Assembly: GCF_014651955.1 (NCBI RefSeq)
Contig: NZ_BMXW01000002.1
Location: 328,779 to 392,778, forward strand
Length of the DNA stretch: 64,000 nt
Source: Shewanella fodinae
GTDB lineage: Bacteria > Pseudomonadota > Gammaproteobacteria > Enterobacterales > Shewanellaceae
Reading direction: 5' to 3'
Position numbers and translations under genes: made by a program. The notes beneath the pieces were generated by a model. It worked only from the letters and a program-made list of their open reading frames with translations. It was not told where the DNA came from and made no database searches. Position 1 is the stretch's first letter, and each line of letters begins with the position of its first letter. Of this stretch, positions 8,989 to 17,386 are shown in pieces.

Positions 8989-9654
8989 ATGGCAGTAAGA
9001 GCAGCTGAAGAATCCATTATTGGGGGTTACTCACTCAGTGAAGAGGTAGCAAACAGTATCAGTCATGGTCTAGGTGTCATATTGGGCGTTGTAGCACTGA
9101 CGCTAATGTTGACTAAGGGATGGGATTCACTCAATACAGTTCAGTTAACAGGTGTAAGCATATATGGCGCTAGCTTCATCCTGTTGTTCCTCTGTTCCAC
9201 GCTCTACCATAGTATTCCGCAGGTACGTTGGAAACGGCGTCTGAAAGTATTAGATCATTGTGCTATCTATCTGCTGATTGCCGGTACATATACCCCGATG
9301 ATGTTGATCTCAATGCAGGGGACTAACACTGAATGGGTGCTGATCGCCATCTGGTCGCTGGCGGCAGGCGGGGTGCTGTTTAAAAGTTTCTTCGTGCATA
9401 GATTCAAGGTGCTGAGTCTGACGTTATATCTAGTGATGGGCTGGCTTTGTATGTTAATCCTGCCTCAACTTATTGCGCATCTCTCGCCTAAGGGGTTTTG
9501 GTTACTCGTTGCCGGAGGATTAAGCTATAGCGTTGGGGTCTTATTCTACACAGTTAAAGCCATCCCCTTTAACCATGCCATCTGGCATCTGTTTGTCTTG
9601 GGTGGCGCAGTCTGCCATTTTCTGTGTATCTACCTTGGTGTGATCCCTGAATAA
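8989..9654 (+). CDS. trhA: Hemolysin III / TrhA-family membrane protein
   Basis: A 221-residue polytopic inner-membrane protein of the PAQR/hemolysin III superfamily with seven predicted hydrophobic helices. Family residues are visible: S70-TLYH74, D89-H90 after helix 3, and the C-terminal NHAIWHLFVLGGAVCH with H196, H200 and H210, which together form the probable metal site. Known members affect membrane lipid or energy homeostasis; the haemolysin name is historical. The length matches E. coli YqfA (about 219). The gene is monocistronic, and its stop is eight bases from the convergent dnaE2 stop. The start ATG at 8989 follows a weak GGTTGAGA site. The substrate is unknown. Confidence 0.9.
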   Translation: MAVRAAEESIIGGYSLSEEVANSISHGLGVILGVVALTLMLTKGWDSLNTVQLTGVSIYGASFILLFLCSTLYHSIPQVRWKRRLKVLDHCAIYLLIAGTYTPMMLISMQGTNTEWVLIAIWSLAAGGVLFKSFFVHRFKVLSLTLYLVMGWLCMLILPQLIAHLSPKGFWLLVAGGLSYSVGVLFYTVKAIPFNHAIWHLFVLGGAVCHFLCIYLGVIPE

Positions 9655-9662
9655 CGAAAGCG

Positions 9663-12600
9663 TTAGTGAAAGTCCCGTGATGACACTAACAGTTGCTCCA
9701 TTACCGATGATAAATCTTGTAACTTACCAGCAATCAAATGCAACACGCCGGCAGAAAACTCCACAATGCCACTGACTTTAAGTATACGGGCTGACAGGTA
9801 GGGTTGCCGCTGCGCCTTGGCGGTTCCACTCCAGACGATGACATTAATATGACCCGTTTCATCTTCTAACGTTATAAACGTCACGCCACTCGCCGTTCCC
9901 GGTCGTTGGCGTCCAACGACTAACCCGGCTACATTGACCAACTGTCCATGACGACACTGCCATAATGCTTTTGCAGTATAGCATTGCGGCAGAGAACCCT
10001 GTTGCCGCAATAGCGCTATGGGATGGCGTCCCAGTGTCAAGCCAATATGCGCATAATCCGCTAATATTGCGTCTACTTCGGTCACTACGGGTAATGTCAC
10101 CGCAACTTCGGTCGCTTCAACATTGCCGAGCAAGGGCAACTGCTGTTGTGCTGCAGCCAGTTGCCAGCGCGCCTGATGCCGATCACCACTGAGTTCAGCA
10201 AATGCATTGGCACTGGCTAAAGCTTCAAGATCGTCGCTGGCGATCGGTAAAGATACCAACTGCGACATCTGCTGAAATCCTGCACCTTTGGCATTTAACA
10301 ACGTTAGTGCAGCCCTGAAACTTAGACCTTTAACCAATCGCAACCCCAGTCGTAAAGCCAAAGTGCCATCGGTAGTTGCTTCTAGTGTACAGTTCCAATC
10401 ACTGTGGTTAATGGCAACCGGTAATACACTAACGCCATGACGGCGCAGATCCTGTACCAATTGTGATGGGCTATAAAATCCCATTGGCTGACTATTGAGC
10501 AGCGCACAACAAAAAGCAGCCGGATAGTAGTGCTTCAAATAAGCAGACACATAGGCCAGTAACGCAAAACTGGCTGAATGCGATTCAGGGAAACCATATT
10601 CACCAAATCCCCGTATCTGGCTAAAAATCTGTTTGGCAAAACTTTCGCTATAACCGCGCGCCGCCATACCATCCAATAACTTTTGCTCAAACTGCTCCAG
10701 TTCACCAGTACGTTTCCAACTGGCCATTGCCCGGCGTAACTGATCAGCCTCACCACCACTGAAACCTGCCGCAACCATTGCCAGGTGGATCACCTGCTCC
10801 TGAAAAATCGGCACGCCGAGGGTACGCTCAAGTACGCCCCGAACAGCTTCAGAAGGAAATGACACACTTTCCAGTCCATCACGGCGACGTAGAAAAGGAT
10901 GCACCATATCCCCTTGAATGGGTCCAGGACGAACAATGGCAATCTGTATCACTAAATCGTAGTAACAAGCCGGTTTCAGTCGCGGTAACATGCTGGTTTG
11001 GGCGCGAGATTCCACCTGAAAGACCCCCATGCTGTCACCACGCTGCAACATTTGATAAACCGCTGGATCTTCCCAACGAATTTGGGCCATAGAAAACGGT
11101 TTAACATGTTGACTGAGTAAGGTAAAACACTTACGAATGGCCGTCAGCATTCCCAGCGCTAACACATCCACTTTCAGCAAACCTAAGCTTTCCAGATCGT
11201 CTTTATCCCACTGGATCACGGTACGTTCTGCCATGGCGGCATTTTCTATGGGCACCAATTCTGCCAGCGGTCCGGCAGAGATAATAAAACCGCCCACATG
11301 CTGTGACAGATGTCGGGGGAACCCCATAAGACTTTGTACCAATGGCAATAACCAACATCCAAGTCCTTGCTGTGGTACTAATGACTGACGTTGCAATTGT
11401 TGCTGCCAGTCTTCCTGAGTATCTCGGCGATCCACGGCAGCCATCAATGTCTCAATGCGCTGTTCATCCAACGCCAAGGCCTTGCCCACATCGCGCATGG
11501 CACTGCGAAAACGATAACTGATAACGCTGGCGGCTAATGCCGCGCGCTCTCGCCCATATTTTCGATAGATATACTGAATGACTTCCTCGCGCCGTTCATG
11601 TTCAAAATCTACATCAATGTCAGGTGGTTCATGTCGCTCTTTGGAAATAAATCGCTCAAACAGCATATTGATCTTCGTCGGATCTACTTCCGTAATCCCT
11701 AGGCAAAAACACACCACAGAGTTAGCCGCGGAACCTCGTCCCTGATGCAGGATCTGTTGTGCTTTGGCAAAGTTGACCAAATCGTAAATGGTCAGAAAAA
11801 AATACTCATATTGCAGTTCACGGATAATTTGCAGTTCACGTGTATATTGCTGACGCACAACCTCTGGCACGTTGTTGTGGTAGCGCCGTTGCGCCCCCAG
11901 CGTTACTTCCTGCGCTAGGTATTGTGCGGCCGTCATGCCTTTAGGCACGAGTTCCGCCGGATATTCATATTTGAGTTCATCCAGTGAGAAATGGCAGCGC
12001 TTGGCAATCTGCACACTATTATCCAGCCACGCTTGAGGAAAACGTTTTTGTATGGCGGATATTGGCTTCATCGCCATTTCGGCATTAGTGCTAAGCAACG
12101 CTCCAGCATGGGGGATATCGGTGTTATGGCGAATACATGTAAGAACATCCAATAACTGCTGGCGCTGTGAGCAATGCATACGGATATTACCGGCGGCGAC
12201 GCAGGTTAAGTCAGCCGTTTCCGCCAATTGTTGCTGTAGTTCAAGCTGCCAGGCTTCTCCAGCATCTAACAGCCGTTCCATTAATAAATAGGGAGCCGTT
12301 CCTAGTACCGTCACCCATTGCTGCAGCAATTGCTGTAGATATTGTAAACCCTGTGGCCGAAAATGACCGTCAACCGCTACCGTACCTTGCCACAAAGGTG
12401 GTCGCCATAAACAAATACAGCGTTGTTCCAAGGTAGAAAAGTCAGCCAAATCTAACTGATAACTGCCCTTCTCTGCCCGACGGCGACCCAGGGTAATCAG
12501 CGCACTTAAGCGGGCGTACCCCAACCGATCTGGCGCTAAAACCACAAGTAGCCCCTGTGGTAATTGAAACTCTGCGCCAACAATCAAAGAGATTTGATGT

Positions 12601-12764
12601 TTCTTGGCGGCATCATGGGCTTTTACTATTCCCGCCAGAGAACATTCATCAGTAATGGCGAGCGCCTGATAACCCAAGCTGGCGGCGGTTGCCACCAGTT
12701 CTTCAGGATGAGAAGCGCCGCGCAAAAAGCTGTAATTCGAAATGGCATGTAACTCTGCGTACAT
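9663..12764 (-). CDS. dnaE2: Error-prone DNA polymerase DnaE2 (ImuC)
   Basis: DnaE2 is a C-family polymerase that performs mutagenic lesion bypass with ImuA and ImuB. The 1033-residue protein starts MYAELHAISNYSFLRGAS, the PHP domain, and is shorter than the replicative DnaE (about 1160), as expected. Polymerase active-site acids lie in PPDIDVDFEHERREE (about residues 376-390), and the finger motif QGRGSAANSVVCFCLG is present. The C-terminal part includes a helix-hairpin-helix and an OB fold (GHINVIVWSGTAK). The ATG overlaps the imuB stop (TGATG), so translation is coupled. A longer in-frame N-terminal extension lies inside imuB and is not supported. Third gene of a LexA-controlled operon. 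Confidence 0.96.
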   Translation of the reverse strand: MYAELHAISNYSFLRGASHPEELVATAASLGYQALAITDECSLAGIVKAHDAAKKHQISLIVGAEFQLPQGLLVVLAPDRLGYARLSALITLGRRRAEKGSYQLDLADFSTLEQRCICLWRPPLWQGTVAVDGHFRPQGLQYLQQLLQQWVTVLGTAPYLLMERLLDAGEAWQLELQQQLAETADLTCVAAGNIRMHCSQRQQLLDVLTCIRHNTDIPHAGALLSTNAEMAMKPISAIQKRFPQAWLDNSVQIAKRCHFSLDELKYEYPAELVPKGMTAAQYLAQEVTLGAQRRYHNNVPEVVRQQYTRELQIIRELQYEYFFLTIYDLVNFAKAQQILHQGRGSAANSVVCFCLGITEVDPTKINMLFERFISKERHEPPDIDVDFEHERREEVIQYIYRKYGRERAALAASVISYRFRSAMRDVGKALALDEQRIETLMAAVDRRDTQEDWQQQLQRQSLVPQQGLGCWLLPLVQSLMGFPRHLSQHVGGFIISAGPLAELVPIENAAMAERTVIQWDKDDLESLGLLKVDVLALGMLTAIRKCFTLLSQHVKPFSMAQIRWEDPAVYQMLQRGDSMGVFQVESRAQTSMLPRLKPACYYDLVIQIAIVRPGPIQGDMVHPFLRRRDGLESVSFPSEAVRGVLERTLGVPIFQEQVIHLAMVAAGFSGGEADQLRRAMASWKRTGELEQFEQKLLDGMAARGYSESFAKQIFSQIRGFGEYGFPESHSASFALLAYVSAYLKHYYPAAFCCALLNSQPMGFYSPSQLVQDLRRHGVSVLPVAINHSDWNCTLEATTDGTLALRLGLRLVKGLSFRAALTLLNAKGAGFQQMSQLVSLPIASDDLEALASANAFAELSGDRHQARWQLAAAQQQLPLLGNVEATEVAVTLPVVTEVDAILADYAHIGLTLGRHPIALLRQQGSLPQCYTAKALWQCRHGQLVNVAGLVVGRQRPGTASGVTFITLEDETGHINVIVWSGTAKAQRQPYLSARILKVSGIVEFSAGVLHLIAGKLQDLSSVMEQLLVSSRDFH

Positions 12765-14410
12765 CAACTCATCCAGCCATGTAGTAACAGTTGGCCTTGA
12801 CAACGAAATACCCAGCAATAGCCACCTTGCTGATGACGCGCTAGATAGTAATCTCGCGTTGGGAAGTCACTCGCAAACCAAGGTGAGGTTATACGCTCCG
12901 GCCCTTTGACAATCTCAATGTCGGTGCTTAGCAGCGGTTGTGGTGTAGCCAGTAGCCATAATGGTCTGAGTGCAGCGGTAGGTACAGGCAAAGTTGCAGT
13001 TTGCGGAGGCCATTGCTGGATGGGGCGACTGTGGCTCGCCAGTTCCGGTAATGGTGAAGCCTGATAGCACAGTTGCCGTACCTGTTGATTGCCCAGTCTG
13101 GCTTGCAACCGTGCCAGCAGTTCCGGTAGTGGTTGCTGTTCATGCGTGGCTTTACTCAAAGGCGGATGTTGCTGTTGTTGTGCAATAAAATGATCAGCTA
13201 CAAGCACTAGCTCAGTGACTGGCTGAGGCAAGGTCAACCGTTCCAATTGCAGACGACATAACTGTAACAGTTCTGGCTGACGAAACTCGCCCAACGGGTA
13301 AACAATCGTCAACGTCATAGGCGAAAGACTGCTATCACGAAAATACAGACGCAACTGCAGTTGCTGAACCGCCAATTGCCGTGCCCGCAAGTAAGTAGCC
13401 AATTGACTGAACATGGGAGCCAATGGGAATAGCAATCCCTGAATATAACTAACATCGTGCGGTAATAACCGCTTGAGTTGGAACTGCGGCGGCAACTGAT
13501 ACGCCATCCGGGCATAAGTGAGACGCCCCTCCAGTTGCAACAGCGATGTCAGCAATGACGGGCCAAAGCGCTTACCCAACTCTGGCCGAGGTAAAGACTG
13601 TAGTTGCTGCCAATCCCGAATCCCCATTGCCAATAGTCGCTGTCGTGTTTTCTCCGCCAATGGCAATGATTGTAGCGGTAACTGTGGTGGCAGCTGTGTT
13701 ATCACCGGCACAGCAGAGGCTGTTTCTTGCTGTTCATACGCTTGTTTTTTTGTCTGTGGTTTGTCTGATAAAAGGCCCTCAGGCGCTGCCAGTTGTCGAT
13801 AACATGCTGATCTGGGTGTAGCTGTCGGCTTAACGCTATTTGCTGTCAATATTGATGTCATCCAACCTCTCGCCAACAATGCTGCATGTAAGGGATAACG
13901 CGCCAACGCCAATGAATAATGCAACCCGAACTGCCGACATCGCTGGCAATAGCTATCAAGAAAACGCCACTGGCTACCAAATAATCGCAACATAGAGCCC
14001 ATCTCTAGCACTAAGGTTTCAGTTGGCCAATGAATCGCTGAGGGTGCCGTTGGCGTTATCGCTTCAGGCCATAATAGTGGGGGCCAGATCCGAGCGCTGA
14101 AATCATAATTCCACTGGCATAACCAGTGTTGCAATGCAGCAATATCCATTTGTGCCAAAGGTAGCAATCTCAGTTCCGGCAATAGTGCTTGTGCCGTTGC
14201 TTGGCTCATTCCCGGCTTAACACCCATAGTTGCTGCTTGGGGGCTGACGGAATGCAGTTGTTTAAACGCTGCATCATACAAAGCCAACGGCGGCAATCCC
14301 GCATATACGGAAGTAAAAGTTGCAGTTTCCGCTGAAATGGTTTGCAGTTGCCAAGCCTGATATTGCAGTAACAACTGAGGCAAATAGACCCCCAACCAAC
14401 ATTCAGCCAT
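12764..14410 (-). CDS. imuB: Y-family-like protein ImuB
   Basis: ImuB is the hub of the ImuA-ImuB-DnaE2 mutasome: related to Y-family polymerases but without catalysis, it links DnaE2 to the sliding clamp. The 548-residue product begins MAECWLGVYLPQLLLQYQ. The acidic DxD of active Y-family enzymes is replaced by GVYLPQLLL, consistent with an inactive catalytic centre. Later segments fit the thumb and little-finger regions (LLAMGIRDWQQLQSLPRPEL, a helix-hairpin-helix). The sequence is strongly Gln/Leu rich. I chose the ATG at 14410, which overlaps the imuA end by eight bases; the upstream alternative lies inside imuA. Family identity is secure from the operon position. Confidence 0.92.
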   Translation of the reverse strand: MAECWLGVYLPQLLLQYQAWQLQTISAETATFTSVYAGLPPLALYDAAFKQLHSVSPQAATMGVKPGMSQATAQALLPELRLLPLAQMDIAALQHWLCQWNYDFSARIWPPLLWPEAITPTAPSAIHWPTETLVLEMGSMLRLFGSQWRFLDSYCQRCRQFGLHYSLALARYPLHAALLARGWMTSILTANSVKPTATPRSACYRQLAAPEGLLSDKPQTKKQAYEQQETASAVPVITQLPPQLPLQSLPLAEKTRQRLLAMGIRDWQQLQSLPRPELGKRFGPSLLTSLLQLEGRLTYARMAYQLPPQFQLKRLLPHDVSYIQGLLFPLAPMFSQLATYLRARQLAVQQLQLRLYFRDSSLSPMTLTIVYPLGEFRQPELLQLCRLQLERLTLPQPVTELVLVADHFIAQQQQHPPLSKATHEQQPLPELLARLQARLGNQQVRQLCYQASPLPELASHSRPIQQWPPQTATLPVPTAALRPLWLLATPQPLLSTDIEIVKGPERITSPWFASDFPTRDYYLARHQQGGYCWVFRCQGQLLLHGWMS

Positions 14411-15131
14411 GATGCTGTTGCCGCATCGACTGTTTGCCTTCGGAATCATGCCAAGGGCCAATAACAACATTTGCGTCATGAGTGACCGTCATTGCGGGCC
14501 GCCAGCCAGGTACTGCAATGCCGGATAACCGGATCTCTGGTACCGGCCAACCACCACGACGTTTAAGGATCTGCAGACAGCACCGATTCTCTATCAGCGG
14601 TGTCAATGCCAGTTTCAACGGTATCGGATGGTTGTTGCCCGCTTGTGACATAGGCAACAAACAGAATCCCAAGGCATTACCCGACTCTGCGGCTAACTGT
14701 AACTGACGTGCTTCTTTAAGCGATAAGGTATCAAACCAACCCAATACTAATGGACAGCTACCACTTTTCAGTAGCTGCTCCATTGCCCATAAAGCGTCAC
14801 GACGCGCAGTCACATCCAGCCATAACACATATTCTGGGCTGAGCTGCATCCAAGCCAGCATCTGGGCATTAGGGATAAACTTTGGCGCTACCAGTGCAAT
14901 AGGTTTAAGTGTGGCGGCAGACAGATACTGCTGGAATAATGGCAGTAGCAACCCTAACTCGCCACAGCCTGGTGCAGGAGTGAATAATTCACAAATACCG
15001 TGGGCTGGCCAATAAGGCATATGGTCTGTCAATTCGTACAAACCAGTCTTGTAGCCCGCAACAGCTTGTAACTCAGGTTGACCGCGCCAAAGATCTTGCC
15101 GTTGCAACAAGGATTCAAGTGCATTGTTCAT
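14403..15131 (-). CDS. imuA: SOS mutagenesis accessory protein ImuA
   Basis: ImuA is a RecA-fold accessory factor of the ImuB/DnaE2 translesion pathway. The 242-residue product contains GICELFTPAPGCGELGLLLP, the family's version of the nucleotide-binding region, and LYELTDHMPYWPAHG just before it. The start is set at the ATG 15131, preceded by GGTGG; a GTG three codons upstream is an alternative. A perfect LexA box lies 15 bases upstream, so imuA heads an SOS-induced operon imuA-imuB-dnaE2, all overlapping or touching. Downstream coupling to imuB is by an eight-base overlap. The C-terminus is Arg/Gln rich and poorly conserved, as is common in this family. Confidence 0.93.
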   Translation of the reverse strand: MNNALESLLQRQDLWRGQPELQAVAGYKTGLYELTDHMPYWPAHGICELFTPAPGCGELGLLLPLFQQYLSAATLKPIALVAPKFIPNAQMLAWMQLSPEYVLWLDVTARRDALWAMEQLLKSGSCPLVLGWFDTLSLKEARQLQLAAESGNALGFCLLPMSQAGNNHPIPLKLALTPLIENRCCLQILKRRGGWPVPEIRLSGIAVPGWRPAMTVTHDANVVIGPWHDSEGKQSMRQQHHG

Positions 15132-15145
15132 CAATACCACCGAAA

Positions 15146-15165
15146 TACTGTATTTTTATACAGTA
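15146..15165. promoter_or_regulatory. LexA (SOS) box for imuA-imuB-dnaE2
   Basis: TACTGTATTTTTATACAGTA matches the gammaproteobacterial LexA consensus CTGT-N8-ACAG with extended symmetric flanks; only the AT-rich spacer departs from perfect symmetry. It sits 15 bases upstream of the imuA ATG and overlaps a plausible -10 region, where LexA would block transcription. Confidence 0.92.
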
Positions 15166-15291
15166 TAAATCAATCATTGATAGCTGCAAGTTCTCAGTCA
15201 TCCAACAATAACGAGTGGGTAAAATGTTGCTTTTGTAATGACAAGGGTTTTTCTACAATTCACTTAACGATAACAGGAGCCCAATAGTGTT

Positions 15292-15654
15292 ATGTCATCA
15301 TCCACAGCTACCACCAAACCCTCGCCGCAACAACGTATCTGGCAGGTAGTGGCAATGATTCCAGAAGGGAAAGTCGCAAGTTATGGTAAAGTTGCGGATT
15401 ATGCCGGATTACCCGGACGGGCACGTTATGTTTCTCGGGCACTAAAACTGGCGCCAGACAGCCTCCAGCTACCCTGGCATCGCGTAATCAACGCACAGGG
15501 AAAAATCGCTTTCGCCAAAGATACTGAGCCATTTCGTGAACAGCGCTATCTGTTACGTAATGAAGGAATACCGGTGAACCATGGACGCGTTGCCTTGTCT
15601 GAATTTGAGTGGCGACCAGATCTGGCAACACTGGTGCTATGCCTACCGTTTTAA
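15292..15654 (+). CDS. Alkyltransferase-like DNA repair protein (ATL)
   Basis: This 120-residue protein has the C-terminal domain fold of O6-alkylguanine-DNA alkyltransferases: the winged-helix segment VASYGKVADYAGLPGRARYV with the intercalating arginine region, then LPWHRVINAQGKIAF. The active-site cysteine of PCHRV is replaced by tryptophan (W62), the hallmark of E. coli YbaZ-type ATL proteins, which bind alkylated guanine and route it to nucleotide excision repair rather than reversing damage. Ribosome site AGGAG lies 10 bases upstream. It is divergent from the SOS operon, with the LexA box about 130 bases away; SOS control of this gene is not suggested by distance. It is followed by a DUF3108 gene after 17 bases, probably co-transcribed. 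Confidence 0.93.
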   Translation: MSSSTATTKPSPQQRIWQVVAMIPEGKVASYGKVADYAGLPGRARYVSRALKLAPDSLQLPWHRVINAQGKIAFAKDTEPFREQRYLLRNEGIPVNHGRVALSEFEWRPDLATLVLCLPF

Positions 15655-15671
15655 TATAGAGGAGAGACTAT

Positions 15672-16406
15672 TTGAAAACCTGTCGTTTGCTATTGCTGCT
15701 ATGGTTACTACCACTGACAGTATTGGCTGCGCCTAGCCCGTTAGCCCCACAAGTGGTGGAATATCAGGTGAAATATGGCAGCTTCAGCCTCGGCGGCGCC
15801 CGTTTCATATTAAGCCCCCCCAAAGGCAACACCTATCACTATGAAATGGATAGTGATTTAGGTTTATTGTTGCTCTCTGATAAGCGCAAAATCAGCAGTG
15901 TTTTCACCGACGACAATGGTCAGTTACTGCCATTACGTTTTATCCATGAACGCACAGGTACCGGCAAAAACTTCAGTGAGCAGATTGCGTTTGCCAAAGA
16001 CTTGGGAAAAGTCTTCAGCGTCTATAAAGGAGAAAAAAGCAAACTCGACTACGCTGGCACTTTGTATGACGCCATGATGCTACAGTTGCAATTTCGCCTT
16101 GATCTGACCAAAGGCAAGCAGCAATTTAGCTATAAGATGGTGAAAGATAACGAAATAGAAAATTATCATTTTCGAAATCTGGGAACGGAAACCGTGACCT
16201 TACCAAGTGGTAGTTATCAGACAGTACATCTGCAGCTCATACGCAAAAGTCAAAAACGCCATACCGATGTATGGATGGCGCCAGATTTAGGTTATCTACC
16301 AGTGAAATTTATCCACGAAGAGAAAGGCAGCGCCATAGAACTGACATTAAAGCGGGTGCAGTTCACGGGTGCTACCGGCACAGATCAACTCGCCCAGACA
16401 GAATAG
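15672..16406 (+). CDS. DUF3108-family exported protein
   Basis: A 244-residue protein with a signal peptide (KTCRLLLLLWLLPLTVLA, cleavage probably after AAP or LAA) and a periplasmic or outer-membrane-facing beta-rich domain. The pattern VVEYQVKYGSFSLGGARFIL, then RTGTGKNFSEQIAF and DVWMAPDLGYLPVKFIHEE, fits DUF3108, whose function is not established. The start codon is TTG with a good GAGGAG site. The 3' end overlaps the convergent amidotransferase gene by 60 bases, so both 3' coding ends share sequence on opposite strands. It lies 17 bases after the ATL gene and is probably in the same transcript. No lipobox is present. Confidence 0.88.
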   Translation: MKTCRLLLLLWLLPLTVLAAPSPLAPQVVEYQVKYGSFSLGGARFILSPPKGNTYHYEMDSDLGLLLLSDKRKISSVFTDDNGQLLPLRFIHERTGTGKNFSEQIAFAKDLGKVFSVYKGEKSKLDYAGTLYDAMMLQLQFRLDLTKGKQQFSYKMVKDNEIENYHFRNLGTETVTLPSGSYQTVHLQLIRKSQKRHTDVWMAPDLGYLPVKFIHEEKGSAIELTLKRVQFTGATGTDQLAQTE

Positions 16407-17150
16407 TTTCCATTCTCCAGGCTGCAGCCGCTGCCAGTGCTCATTATCTGTCAGCGGCCGGGTGGCTACCACAGTGACAATATCATTAGGTGTGGTTTCT
16501 TGATGGAAATCGATTACCACATCGGTATCAATGAGCTTGGCCTTGCCAAAAGGAGCTTTTCGGGTGATATAACACAGATTGTTGCTACAGAAACTCATTA
16601 AATAACGTCCATCACTCAGGATCATATTGAAGATCCCAAGCTCGCGTATCTGCGCTGCCAGCAGTGCAATATACTGAAACACGGAGCGCATATCCGCTGG
16701 TTCCCGCTCACCAAATTTTGCCACTAATGATTCCAACAACCAGCAAAAAGCCAGTTCACTATCGGTTTCACCCACACTCTGATAGCGATGAGTCACAAAC
16801 TTTTGCTGATAGCCTGTTAACTGTCCGTTATGGGCGTAAGTCCAATAACGTCCCCATAGTTCACGGGTGAACGGGTGGGTGTTTTCCAGCGACACTTTAC
16901 CGCGATTCGCCTGCCGGATATGGCTGATTACCACTTCACTTTTGATGGGATAAGACTTGATCAATCTTGCCACTTGAGAACGGCTGCTAGGTGCCGCATC
17001 TTTAAAGGTACGACTGCCCTTCCCTTCATAAAAGGTAATTCCCCAACCATCTACATGCGGCCCGGTAACACCACCTCTTTCTGCCAGTCCAGTGAAACTG
17101 AATATGATATCGGTCGGGATGTTAGCACTCATTGCCAGTAGTTCACACAT
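16347..17150 (-). CDS. Class II glutamine amidotransferase (YafJ-like)
   Basis: The 267-residue product starts MCELLAMSANIPTDIIFSF: after removal of Met, Cys2 becomes the N-terminal nucleophile of class II (Ntn) amidotransferases. Supporting motifs are GPHVDGWGITFYEG, SHIRQANRG, ENTHPFTRELWGRYWTYAHN and GETDSELAFCWLLE. The length is close to E. coli YafJ (about 255). The acceptor substrate is unknown; no synthase domain is fused. I chose the ATG at 17150 because the nucleophile must be residue 2; the frame extends about 29 codons upstream without family support. Its 3' end overlaps the DUF3108 gene. The promoter region is shared with fadE, including a PsrA-like operator. Confidence 0.92.
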   Translation of the reverse strand: MCELLAMSANIPTDIIFSFTGLAERGGVTGPHVDGWGITFYEGKGSRTFKDAAPSSRSQVARLIKSYPIKSEVVISHIRQANRGKVSLENTHPFTRELWGRYWTYAHNGQLTGYQQKFVTHRYQSVGETDSELAFCWLLESLVAKFGEREPADMRSVFQYIALLAAQIRELGIFNMILSDGRYLMSFCSNNLCYITRKAPFGKAKLIDTDVVIDFHQETTPNDIVTVVATRPLTDNEHWQRLQPGEWKLFCLGELICAGSTRELHPL

Positions 17151-17232
17151 CAGCAAAGTCTCAGAAAAATCAGCAATCTCAGGGCATTGTATCCATCTGC
17201 TGTCAGAAGTGAAATTGCCCCCGCTAAAATTA

Positions 17233-17250
17233 TTCAAACGTTTGTTTGAA
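17233..17250. promoter_or_regulatory. PsrA-like operator upstream of fadE
   Basis: TTCAAACGTTTGTTTGAA has perfect 7-base arms around four bases and fits the published PsrA pattern (G/C)AAAC-N2-4-GTTT(G/C). PsrA is a TetR-type regulator of fatty-acid degradation in Pseudomonas and Shewanella. It lies 136 bases upstream of the fadE start and 82 bases upstream of the amidotransferase start. Confidence 0.75.
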
Positions 17251-17293
17251 AAGTGCTTGAGTTAGATCGCAATCACGTTTACTTTTAATGCGA

Positions 17294-17310
17294 CACAGGT
17301 CTGACCACAA
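17294..17310. promoter_or_regulatory. FadR-like operator upstream of fadE
   Basis: The centre GGTCTGACC is a perfect 4+1+4 palindrome matching the FadR core GGTCnGACC, with less symmetric flanks (CACA/ACAA). It lies 76 bases upstream of the fadE start. FadR responds to acyl-CoA. Confidence 0.55.
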
Positions 17311-17386
17311 GCTAAAATTGTGATAATGATCGGTAAAATATATCGGCATACAGCTCTTACAAAGAGCAAGAAAAAGGAGAATCACA

